64,000 bases of DNA. Origin: Roseiarcus sp963813555. GTDB taxonomy: Bacteria > Pseudomonadota > Alphaproteobacteria > Rhizobiales > Beijerinckiaceae. How positions within the stretch are numbered: position 1 is the stretch's first letter; each line of letters opens with the position of its first letter. The notes under the pieces are model-generated. The model made no database searches and was not told the origin of the DNA. It was given only the letters and a program-made list of their open reading frames with translations. The position numbers and the translations under genes are program-made. Shown piece after piece: positions 53,683-63,600 of this stretch. Location: the NCBI GenBank assembly GCA_963813555.1, contig CAWEZX010000010.1:124001-188000 (forward strand), given 5' to 3'.

Positions 53683-54104
53683 CTAGGCCGAGCCGGCCGC
53701 GACTGTCGGCGTCCAGGGGCCAGGCGCGGCAGGGCCTCGTCTATGCCAGGCCAAGGGGGCATGGTGATCGCCACGAAAGCCAGGGCCAAGCCAGCTTCGG
53801 CGCGAAACTGAAACGCCGTTCCGAGCGGAATGGTCAGCGCTGTCCCCGGCGCGAGCGGGTCGATCCGCTCCAGGCCCTCCTGGCGGCGCCAGATGGCGCG
53901 CCTTCCGCTGAGCACAAACCAGATTTCCTCGACCGTCCGATGCGTGACCGGGTGCGACACCGCGCCGGCTGGCAATTCGAAATGCGCCATGCTTCCGCCG
54001 GCGAGGCTCAGGAGCAGGCGCACCGCCGTTCCGTCAGGCGCAGTCGCGTCGATCGCCGCGCCCAGCGTCTTGGTTTCGTAAGGTTTGGCTGCGGTCGCCG
54101 GCAT
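53683..54104 (-). pseudogene. Cupin domain protein with a frameshift before its end
   Basis: A small cupin: SLAGGSMAHFELPAGAVSHP, HRTVEEIWFVLSGRRAIWRR (motif 1), LTIPLGTAFQFRAEAGLALA (motif 2) and VAITMPPWPGIDEALPRL. As written the frame runs on to 53607 with an Arg-rich tail that overlaps tRNA-Thr, which is unlikely. Adding one base in the CCCC run near 53720-53723 gives the usual family ending PWTPTVAAGSA and a stop at 53683, clear of the tRNA. The corrected protein would be about 140 residues. Confidence 0.8.
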
Positions 54105-54111
54105 CGCGCCG

Positions 54112-55280
54112 CTCCTAGACTACATGTTCGCCTGAGATAGGGCGACCCGTGTCACAGTATGCAGGCTTGTCGAGGGTTGCGCCGGGGTTCCGGCGCAGAG
54201 CCTCATGCGAAGGAGACGGGCCTTGGACCGAACTATCACATATGTTGGCCTTGACGTTCATAAGGACGCGATTGCGGTCGCGCTTGCCGAGACGGGCGGG
54301 CGCCAGGAGGTGCGCGAGTACGGCAAGATCGCGAACCGCCGACGGCCTTGAACGCTCTGGCGGCGAAGCTGTCGCGCGCCGGGAGCGAGCTTCGGTTCTG
54401 TTATGAGGCCGGACCTTGCGGCTGTGGGATTCAACGGCGGTTGACCCTCGCCGGGACATGGCTGCGTCGTCGTGGCTCCGTCGTTGATCCCGCGCAAGCC
54501 GGGAGATCGGATCAAGACGGATCGGCGCGATGCGATCAATCTGGCCAAGCTGCATCGGGCGGGTGAACTGACCGCCGTCTGGATTCCCGATCCGGCTCAT
54601 GAGGCGATCCGCGATCTCGTGCGTGCGCGTCTGGCGGCCGTTCGCAACCTGCGCCAGGCCCGTCAGCAACTCTCGGGATTCCTGTTGCGCCATGGCCATC
54701 ACTACCATCGGCCAGCGTGGACGTTGATGCATCGTCGATGGTTGGCGGGACTGAGATTCGAGCAGCCGGCGCATCCCATCGTGCTGGAAGATTGCATCGC
54801 GGCGGTCGAGGCGGCGACGGCGCGGCGCGACCGTCTGGAAGCCCATATCGAGGCGGCGCTGGCGGATTGGTCGCTGGCCCCAGTGGTGCGGGCATTGCAA
54901 GCGCTGCGCGGGATGGCGCTGGTCGCGGCGGCGACGTTGGTCGCAGAGCTTGGCGATATTGCCCGCTTCGCCAATCCGCGTCAGCTTATGGCCTATCTCG
55001 GCTTGGCCCCGTCCGAGCACTCCAGCGGCGCCAGGGCGGCATCACGAAAGCCGGGAATGGCGCGGCGCGGCGAATGCTGGTCGAGGCCGCCTGGAGCTAT
55101 CGGTTCCCGGCGCGCGTCAGTCGAGAGCAACTGCTGCGACAGGAAGGCTTGGCCAAGCCGATCCGGGACATCGCGTGGAGGGCGCAGGAACGGCTGTGTC
55201 GGCGCTATCGCAAGCTCGCCAGGGCGGGAAATTCGCCCGCCATGGTTACGACCGCAATCGCACGCGAACTGTCGGGCTTC
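54112..55280 (+). pseudogene. IS110-family element copy 1, frameshifted and truncated
   Basis: The transposase start is TTG 54223 after AAGGAGACGGG: LDRTITYVGLDVHKDAIAVA (first catalytic Asp of the RuvC-like DEDD domain). After GKIANR the frame shifts near 54345 (NALAAKLSRAGSELRFCYEA) and again near 54460 (APSLIPRKPGDRIKTDRRDA, AINLAKLHRAGELTAVWIPD). The C-terminal transposase_20 part reads LRGMALVAAATLVAELGDIA and QLMAYLGLAPSE, with another shift after it. It is cut at 55280 in the middle of the last block (IARELSGF). The region 54112-54720 is repeated in inverted orientation at 58.3-58.9 kb. Confidence 0.87.
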
Positions 55281-56230
55281 CGAGGTCGGGGTGAAATGGA
55301 AAGTCCAGCGCGGATGGCGCGCTAGCCATTGGCGCACGGCGGGATGCTTGTGGGCCGCGTAGTTGTCGAGGATCGCGTGGATCGTCTTGCCGGCTGGAAC
55401 CTCGCGCTCGACAGCGTTGACAAAGCGGATGAACTCCTGATGCCTGTGGCGCTGCATGTTGCGGCCGATCACGGTCCCGTCGAGCACGTTCATCGCCGCG
55501 AACGGGGTCGTCGTCCCATGCCGCTTGTAATCGTGGGTCATAGTTCCGGCGCGGCCCTTCTTCATTGGCAGGCCGGGCTGGGTGCGATCAAGCGCCTGGA
55601 TCGGGCTCTTCTCGTCGACGCTGAGCACGACGGCGTGCGCCGGCGGGTCGACATAGAGCCCGACCGCCGCGCGCAGCCTGTCGACGAACTCGGGGTCCTT
55701 CGACAGCTTGAATTTGCCGGACCCGATGGGGTTGGAGCCCATGCGCGCGCCAGATGCGCTGGACCGAGGCGACGCTGACGCCAGCCGCCTCGGCCATGGC
55801 CGCGCCGGTCCAATGCGTGACCTCGCCTGGCGGCTCTTCCATCGTCAGGACGACGACGCGCTCGGCGATCGAGGGGGCGAGCCTGGCGATCCGAGAGGGT
55901 CGCGTTTTGTCGCGCAGGAGGCCTTCGAACCCCTCGGACGCGAAACGCTCCCGCCATCGCCAGACGCAGGTCTTGGATTTGCCGGTCTAGGTCTTGGATT
56001 TGCCGGTCTCGCGCATGATCGCGTTCGTGCCGACGCTCTCGGCGCTCAGGAGCACGATCTGCGCGCGCCACACGTGCTTCTGCGGCGCGTTGCGGTCTTT
56101 GACCAGGGCTCGAAGCCGATCCAAGTCCACCGGCGTGACGCAAAAGGAAATGCCGGTTCGCATGCCGCAAACTCGCATGCCGCAAACTCGCACGCCGCAA
56201 GTCACGGGGGAATCCCAACCGGGATTCAAT
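55281..56230 (-). pseudogene. IS630-type transposase (third subfamily), truncated, with duplication-made stop
   Basis: The N-terminal part (ATG 56163) reads MRTGISFCVTPVDLDRLRAL and VWRAQIVLLSAESVGTNAIM to TGKSKT, then TAG. A 21-bp tandem duplication (AGGTCTTGGATTTGCCGGTC unit, about 55966-56007) creates this stop in frame; the second unit continues TGKSKTCVWRWRERF. A later one-base shift (near 55715) leads to the DDE part: FKLSKDPEFVDRLRAAVGLY, VLSVDEKSPIQALDRTQPGL and AILDNYAAHKHPAVRQWLAR. The end is lost at the IS110 junction (HFTPTS). Dead. From 56231 to 56424 no gene is seen. Confidence 0.85.
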
Positions 56231-57198
56231 CGTTAGATTTCATCCACTCTCATGTTCGCCGTTTCAAGTAGCAGGCGCGAAAATCCTTTGCTCGCAGCGA
56301 GCCGTTCAGAATGGTCGCGGTTGAGCAGGGCAGGAGGCGCGATCATCAAGACGACGGTTGATCATGCTCTGATGCGCGGGTTGGCTACCGCCGGACCGGT
56401 GATGCGTCGCGGAGCTTCCTCTGTCTAGCGTAAGCGTCGGATGATCTCCGGCTGGTAGTGGATACGAGGATTCTCCTGGCCGTGACCGCGCCTCCAGCCT
56501 TGCTCAGCTTTGGATGGATTGCGTTGTGGGCGATGACCTCCTTTCGTGATATTCGCCATCGATCTCAGCGCCTCAAGCGCCGGCAACCTGAACGTGTTTG
56601 GCGATCGCCCAGGCAAAGCCCGCCAACTCTCGCGCGATCGCGGTCGTGACCACAGTGGATGATTTTCCCATCCGGGCGAGCTTGCGATAGCGCCGACACA
56701 GCCGTTCCTGCGCCCTCCACGCGATGTCCCGGATCGGCTTGGCCAAGCCTTCCTGTCGCAGCAGTTGCTCTCGACTGACGCGCGCCGGGAACCGATAGCT
56801 CCAGGCGGCCTCGACCAGCATTCGCCGCGCCGCGCCATTCCCGGCTTTCGTGATGCCGCCCTGGCGCCGCTGGAGTGCTCGGACGGGGCCAAGCCGAGAT
56901 AGGCCATAAGCTGACGCGGATTGGCGAAGCGGGCAATATCGCCAAGCTCTGCGACCAACGTCGCCGCCGCGACCAGCGCCATCCCGCGCAGCGCTTGCAA
57001 TGCCCGCACCACTGGGGCCAGCGACCAATCCGCCAGCGCCGCCTCGATATGGGCTTCCAGACGGTCGCGCCGCGCCGTCGCCGCCTCGACCGCCGCGATG
57101 CAATCTTCCAGCACGATGGGATGCGCCGGCTGCTCGAATCTCAGTCCCGCCAACCATCGACGATGCATCAACGTCCACGCTGGCCGATGGTAGTTATA

Positions 57199-58362
57199 CG
57201 GTTTCCGGTTGATTGATTCGGCGGGGGTGGAATCTCATTGAGGTTTCACTGGTAGATAGGACGGCCATGATTCGCGGGAGGCGGGCATGGCGCATGTGGC
57301 CGATCATCTGAGCGTTGCGGCGTTGGAGGAGCGGTACGAAACGTGCGAGGACGCGACGTCATCGCGGCATTTCCAGACGATTTGGTTGCTGGCGAAGGGA
57401 CATTCGACCGGCGAGGTGGCGGCAATGACCTCGTTCGGCCAGCGCTGGATTGAGCAACTTCTGGGGCGCTACAACGCGGTCGGACCTTCGGCGTTGGGCG
57501 ATCTGCGGCGCGGCAATGGCGCGGCGGCGAGGGTATTGAAGCCCGAACTGCTGGAGCGGCTTCGCGCTCGTCTTGTCGATCCGCCGCCCGACGGCGGCGC
57601 GTGGACGAGCCGCAAGGTCGCGCACTGGATGGCGGGGGAACTGGGCCTGGCCTCGCTCGCCGCGCAACGCGGCTGGGAGGCGCTGCGGGCGATCGACTGG
57701 TCAATCCAGAAGCCGCGGCCGCGCAACCCCAAGGCGGCGACGCCCGAGGAGCAGGACGCCTTCAAAAAAAGTGGCCGACATCGTCGCCGAAGAAGCGGCG
57801 CGCCATCCCGATACCCCGATCGAAACCTTCGCCACCGACGAGCACCGGATCGGCCTGAAACCGGTGACGCGCCGAGTTGGGCGCCGATCGGCGAACGGCC
57901 GATCGCCCACGGCCATCATCGTTTCGAATGGCTCTATGTAACGACATTTGTTTCGCCGGCCACGGGCGAAGTCTTCTGGTCCGTCTCGAACGGAATATCG
58001 AAGCCGCTGTTCGAGGCGCTTCTGCGCCTGTTCGCCGAAGAGGCCGGCGCCGGCCGCGAGCGGATCATCGTCCTCGTGCTCGACAACGCCGGCTGGCACG
58101 GCGAAGCCGGCCTCGTCGTGCCGAACGGTCTCCATCTCGTCTTCCAGCCCGCCTACACCCCGGAAGTGCAACCCGCCGAAACGTTGTGGACCCTCGTCGA
58201 CGAGCCCATCGTCAACAAACATATTCCCGACCTCGAAACCCTCGACGACGTCATCTCCGCGCGTTGCGCCGTCCTCGCCGCGGAAAGGCAAAAAATCAAA
58301 AGCCAAGCCGGCTTCCACTGGTGGCCCAAAATCGCCAACCCGAAGTGATCACCCGGAAATCG
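57199..58362 (+). mobile_element. IS630-family insertion sequence, second type
   Basis: A different IS630 from copies A-D, about 1.16 kb, with imperfect end repeats (TACGGTTTCCGG on the left, TACGATTTCCGG read inward from the right). It sits at a TA within IS110 copy 2. The exact end positions are uncertain by a few bases because of overlapping TA dinucleotides at the left end. Confidence 0.82.
57287..58348 (+). pseudogene. IS630-type transposase (second type), two frameshifts
   Basis: Starts MAHVADHLSVAALEERYETC. The DNA-binding part (TIWLLAKGHSTGEVAAMTSF, KVAHWMAGELGLASLAAQRG) is in one frame. At the seven-A run near 57766-57772 the correct continuation moves to another frame (VADIVAEEAARHPDTPIETF, ATDEHRIGLKPVTRR, first catalytic Asp). 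Near 57871 it returns to the first frame (WAPIGERPIAHGHHRFEWLY; VLVLDNAGWHGEAGLVV; QPAETLWTLVDEP). The first shift may be programmed slippage, as in the other IS630; the second looks like a mutation or error. The two shifts cancel, so a 353-codon frame stays open but is partly nonsense. Confidence 0.83.
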
Positions 58363-59025
58363 TATGATGGCCATGGCGCAACAGGAATCCCGAGAGTTGC
58401 TGACGGGCCTGGCGCAGGTTGCGAACGGCCGCCAGACGCGCACGCACGAGATCGCGGATCGCCTCATGAGCCGGATCGGGAATCCAGACGGCGGTCAGTT
58501 CACCCGCCCGATGCAGCTTGGCCAGATTGATCGCATCGCGCCGATCCGTCTTGATCCGATCTCCCGGCTTGCGCGGGATCAACGACGGAGCCACGACGAC
58601 GCAGCCATGTCCGGCGGCCTCATAACAGAACCGAAGCTCGCTCCCGGCGCGCGACAGCTTCGCCGCCAGAGCGTTCAAGGCCGTCGGCGGTTCGCGATCT
58701 TGCCGTACTCGCGCACCTCCTTGCGCCCGCCCGTCTCGGCAAGCGCGACCGCAATCGTGCCCTTATGAACGTCAAGGCCAACATATGTGATAGTTCGGTC
58801 CAAGGCCCGTCTCCTTCGCATGAGGCTCTGCGCCGGAACCCCGGCGCAACCCTCGACAAGCCTGCATACTGTGACACGGGTCGCCCTATCTCAGGCGAAC
58901 ATGTAGTCTAGGAGAGTTCCGGACGACTTCCTGGCGGCCATGGCCGCCGGTGATGGGCACTACGTTTACGCTATAGCTCTCTGAAGGTTCACATGCTTCA
59001 ACTGCAACACTACTGAGAGGGCAGG

Positions 59026-59981
59026 TCAGCCTTCCAGCCTGCGCAACTGGGATGCGCTGCGCCCGAGTCGGCGGCGCAACAGGGTACGCAAGGTGACGGC
59101 ATCGGAATAGCCGACCTCGATCGCGATTCGCTCGACGCTTTCGCCGCTCGTTTGCAGCAGATGGACGGCGCGTTCAACTCGCAAATCTTGAAAATAGGAC
59201 AGCGGCAACTCGCCGAGCACGGCGCGCAATCGTCGCGCCAAGGTGCGCGGGCTGGCGCCGATCGCGCGCGACGCATCGTCCAGGGAAAATCCGTTGGACA
59301 AGTTCTCGCGGGCCCAGCGCTCGAAGCGCTCGACCACTGCATCTGCGTGGGTCAGGTGATCCGGTATGGCATAGGCCGCCTGAGAGGAGCGCGGGTCGAC
59401 CGCGCTGTGACGGCGGCCAGCGCCGGGCTGATCCCGCGTACGAGCCAGAGGGCGAGGTCAAAATGCGCAAGCGCCGCGCCTGCGGTCACGACGTCGTTGG
59501 ATCGAACGACCATGCGGCCATCATCGAGAACGACTTTCGGATAACGCGCCCTGAAAAATGGTCCCAACCACCAACTGGTCGTCGCCTTTCGGCCATCAAG
59601 CAATCCGTTCTCGGCGAGAACGAAGGTGCCCGTGCAAGCGGCGGCCGCCATTACGCCCTCGGTCTGCCGGTCGCGCAGCAGCGTCCCCGCCCGGGCAACG
59701 TCTCGGTGGCCGAGCGCACTGGCCAGGGTCTGTGGCGTCTTGGCCCCAAGCGCCGGCACGACGATGACGTCTGGACGCGATAAGGCCGATGCCATCTGCG
59801 TCGGAACCTTCAGGCCGTTGGCCGTTGTCACGCCGCGCCTGACGCCGACGACGCGCGTAAGGACCGGTGCCGAGAGCCCGCGCTCCTCCTTCCCGAGTTC
59901 AGCCGCTATCGCGAGTGTATCCTGCACCGCGGCAAGGCCGGTGTCGAAAACCCCGTCGAGCGCGAGAATGTCGATAAGCAT
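59026..59981 (-). pseudogene. GlxA-family AraC-type regulator, small deletion
   Basis: The N-terminal DJ-1/PfpI-like domain reads MLIDILALDGVFDTGLAAVQ, PDVIVVPALGAKTPQTLASA and MAAAACTGTFVLAENGLLDG (nucleophile-elbow-like Cys), then TSWWLGPFFRARYPKVVLDD. After ALAAVTAR about three codons and the frame are lost (near 59395-59400). The neighbouring frame continues VDPRSSQAAYAIPDHLTHAD and the AraC helix-turn-helix (GFSLDDASRAIGASPRTLAR; IAIEVGYSDAVTLRTLLRR). The gene is divergent from the monooxygenase at 60080 and probably regulated it. As written it is broken. Confidence 0.85.
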
Positions 59982-60079
59982 GGCAGGAATACTATCAAAA
60001 ATGTCAATCTTGCCAAGCGCACTGGCGGCCTGTTTCGCCTATCTTCCGGCTCGTCATTGCACTAGCAACGGGGAGATCG

Positions 60080-60382
60080 ATGGTAAAACTCGCACTCTAT
60101 GTACGCCTTGAAGCCAAGCCGGGAAAGGAAGCGACCCTCAAGGCGTTTCTCGAAAGCGCCTTGCCGCTGGCGCAGGGTGAGGTGTCGACGCCCGTATGGT
60201 TCGCGCTTCAGTTCGGCCCGAGCACGTTCGGCATCTTTGACGCTTTCGCCGACGAGCCGGGCCGGCAGGCCCATCTCGGCGGCGCCATCGCCGCGGCGCT
60301 TATGTCCAAGGCCGATGAGTTGCTGGCGGCTCCGCCCACGATCGAGAAAGTCGACCTTCTCGCTGCAAAACTTCCGGGATAG
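60080..60382 (+). CDS. Antibiotic biosynthesis monooxygenase family protein
   Basis: 100 residues, one ABM ferredoxin-like domain: LALYVRLEAKPGKEATLKAF, LPLAQGEVSTPVWFALQFGP, TFGIFDAFADEPGRQAHLGG. Proteins of this size act as quinol or heme-like monooxygenases, usually as dimers, without a cofactor. GGGGAGATCG precedes the ATG. Divergently placed from the GlxA-type regulator, about 100 bp apart, a common arrangement. The frame is clean. Confidence 0.85.
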   Translation: MVKLALYVRLEAKPGKEATLKAFLESALPLAQGEVSTPVWFALQFGPSTFGIFDAFADEPGRQAHLGGAIAAALMSKADELLAAPPTIEKVDLLAAKLPG

Positions 60383-60653
60383 GTCGGGAATGGAAGAACC
60401 GCCGCATCCCTTATCGCGGGCGGCCGTTCCGAAACTCTGCCCGCCCTCGGCGAGCAGCGGCGTCACCGAGAAATCCTCGTTGATCTTCGTCAGGCATTCG
60501 AAGCCGAGTGCTCACCAAATGTCCGCTGGTGAGATGATAGCCGACTGTAGCTGCGTCAGGGACCCCCATTTCGGCAACCGCGATTGATTCCACGGACTGC
60601 CGTCATGGTTTAATGTGCCGTTCACTCAGCAACAGGGCGAATGCTCGGCTCTG
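60383..60653. other. Intergenic, no gene supported
   Basis: A reverse frame near 60395-60490 reads KINEDFSVTPLLAEGGQSFG, which looks like the end of a protein but has no start or recognised family in this window. It may be a remnant. The last 30 bases upstream of 60654 do not show a strong ribosome binding site. Confidence 0.4.
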
Positions 60654-63600
60654 ATGAACGGCACGACGGTTTTTCTGACCGCAATCGGCTACGTCTCGTT
60701 TCTGTTCCTCATCGCCTGGTGGGGTGACGGCGCCGGGCGACGCTTTTTATTCGGCCGCTCGCGAGCTTTCGTCTACGCGCTCAGTCTCGCCGTCTATTGC
60801 ACCTCTTGGACCTACTACGGCTCGGTCGGGCTCGCCTCCGAGCACGGGCTTGATTTTCTCCCGATTTATATCGGACCCATCCTTGTCATCGGCCTCGGAG
60901 CGCCGTTCATCGCTCGCGTCGCCAATCTCGCCCGGGCGCAGAACGTCACCACGGTCGCCGATTTCGTGTCCGCGCGGTACGGAAAGTCCCAGCCGGTCGC
61001 CGCAGTCGCGGCGCTGATCGCGCTGATCGGGTCGGCGCCCTATGTGGCGCTTCAGCTCAAGGCGGTCGCGCCGACCGTATTGATGGTGGTCAATTCGTTC
61101 GATCGCGCGCGGCTGACGCCGGAAAAGCCCTCCGCATCGTTTTATCTCGCGGTGTCCCTGTTGCTCGCCATCTTCGCGATGGCGTTCGGCACACGGCGCA
61201 TCAATCCCAAAGAGCATCAGGACGGTCTCATTCTGGCCATCGCGGTCGAATCGATCGTCAAACTGGTGGCATTTCTCGCCGTTGGCGCCTTCGTCGTCTG
61301 GAGGCTCAACAACGGTATCATCGACCTGACCGAAATCGCGCAATCCGACCCCAGGATCGCATCAGTGATCCAGACGCCTCCCGATCCCGCGGTTTGGGTG
61401 GTGACCACGCTGTTGTCGGCGTTCGCGATCGTGCTTCTGCCGCGCCAGTTCCACGTCGCCGTGGTCGAGAACCACGATGAGCGCGGCATTCGCACCGCGG
61501 CCTGGTTGTTTCCCACCTATCTGGTGCTGATCAATCTGTTCGTTGCACCCCTCGCCATCGCTGGCCTCAAGGTTTTCCCGGACGCGTCTTTCAATCGCGA
61601 CCTGACGGTTCTTGCGCTACCGCTCAACGCGGGAGCGCGTGGCGTGGCGCTGCTGACGATGGTTGGCGGCCTGTCGGCGGCGACCGGAATGGTTGTGGTC
61701 GAGAGCGTCGCCCTTGCCATCACCATTTCCAACGACCTGGTGATGCCGCTCTTGCTCCGGGGTCGCGGGGCGCAGGCGCCCGCCATCGAAGGTGATATCG
61801 GCGCGCTGGTGCTGTGGGTGCGCCGGATCGCCATTGTCGGCGTCCTGGCGCTCGGCTTCGCCTACGAGCGTATGACCGGCAAAACGGGCCTGGTCTCGAT
61901 CGGCCTCCTGTCGTTCGCGGCGGTGGCGCAGATCGCGCCCGCCTTTCTTGGCGGGCTCTTCTGGCGTCGAGGGACCGCGCGGGGCGCGATCGCGGGCATG
62001 ACCGCGGGCGCCCTGGCCTGGTTTTACCTCCTGCTTTTGCCCTCTATCCGGCCGGATCAGGCGCTCTCGGGCCTTCTCGCCCACGGCCCCCTGGCGATCG
62101 CCTGGCTGAGTCCGGCTGCGCTCGTCGCCTTCGCGCCCAACGCGCTCGTGGGCGGGGTGGTCCTGTCGCTGGCCGGGAATGTCGCAGCGTTTGTCGCCTT
62201 TTCGCTGACCCGCCAGCCGAGCGCGCTCGAGCGCACGCAGGCGAGCGCCTTTGCCGGAGTGGGCGTCGGCGGCAAGCCGCAGGCGTTCCGCCTTTGGCGT
62301 TCGTCGACGACCGCGGGCGAGCTCGAGGCGGCGGTCGCCCGATATCTCGGCGCCGGCCGGGCGCGCCGCGCTTTCTTAACCTTCATGCGCGAGCGCGGCC
62401 TCGTTTATGAGCCCGCGCTCGAGGCCGGCGCCCAATTGATTCGGCATGCGGAATTTTTGCTGTCGCCCGCGATTGGCGCCTCGACCTCGCGCCAAGTCCT
62501 GTCGTTGCTGCTGAGGCCCAGAACCGTGTCCGGGCAATCGGCGCTCAAGCTTATCGACGAAGCTTCGGCCGCGATCCAGTCGAGCCGCGATCAATTGCAG
62601 CATGCGCTCGACCACGCGCGCCAGGGCGTTACCGTGTTTGACGCCGATCTGGCGCTGACCGCCTGGAACCGCGAATTCGTCGACCTTTTCGATCTGCCGC
62701 CCGCCATGCTGCGCCATGGCGTTGGGCTTGACGAAATCGTGCGTTTCAACGCCGGCCGCGGGGCCTACGGGCCGGGAGATTCCGAGGATTTTGTCGCCGA
62801 CCGCGTGGCGAGCCTGCTCTATGACGATCAACCGAATCGCTTACGTCTGTTCTCGGCCAACCGCGTCATCGAGGTGCGCTCGGCGCGGCTTCCGGACGGC
62901 GGGATCGTCACCACCTATACCGACGTGACGCAAACGGTTCAGGCCGAGGAAGCGCTCGAGGCCGCGAACGAGATGCTTGAGCGGCGGGTCGACGAACGCA
63001 CGGCGGAACTGCAGCGGCTCAACGCCGAGCTCGAGCGAGCCAAGAACGAGGCGGACGCAGCCAATCTCTCCAAGACGCGTTTCCTCGCCGCCGCCAGCCA
63101 CGACATTCTCCAGCCGCTCAACGCCGCGCGGCTCTATGCGAGCTCGTTGACCGAAGGCGTAAATCAGATCGACGCCGTGGAGCGCAAAAATCTCGCGCGC
63201 AATGTCGACGTCTCGCTCGAGGCGGTCGAGGAGATTATCGGCGCGCTGCTCGACATTTCGCGCCTTGACGCCGGCGCGACGCGGCCGGAAATCTCCGACG
63301 TTCCGGTCGCCGACCTCATGCGGATGCTCGAGATCGAGTTTGCCCCCCTCGCCCGGGCGAAGGGGCTCGACCTCGTCTTCGTGTCCACCATGCTGGCCAT
63401 TCGCACCGATCGGCGCCTCATGCGGCGCCTGTTGCAGAACCTCATTTCGAACGCGCTCAAATATACGCTGAGCGGCCGGGTGCTGGTCGGTTGCCGCCGC
63501 GTGTCCGGCGCGGTCCGCATCGAGGTCTGGGACACCGGCCTCGGCATTCCGCCCGAGCATGAGCGCGCGGTGTTCGCCGAGTTCAAGCGGCTCGACCAGG

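Larger units (their letters stand above)
56425..58912 (-). pseudogene. IS110-family element copy 2, interrupted by an IS630
   Basis: The N-terminal half (58912 down to about 58365) repeats copy 1: the TTG start, NALAAKLSRAGSELRFCYEA, then AGHGCVVVAPSLIPRKPGD and VRARLAAVRNLRQARQQLSG. It lacks about 40 bp present in copy 1. The C-terminal half (57196 down to 56425) continues YHRPAWTLMHRRWLAGLRFE, LRGMALVAAATLVAELGDIA and, after a shift, ends IARELAGFAWAIAKHV. The two halves join across the IS630 in frame if one TA is kept (GHHNYHRP). It preserves the C-terminal region that copy 1 has lost. Confidence 0.85.
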
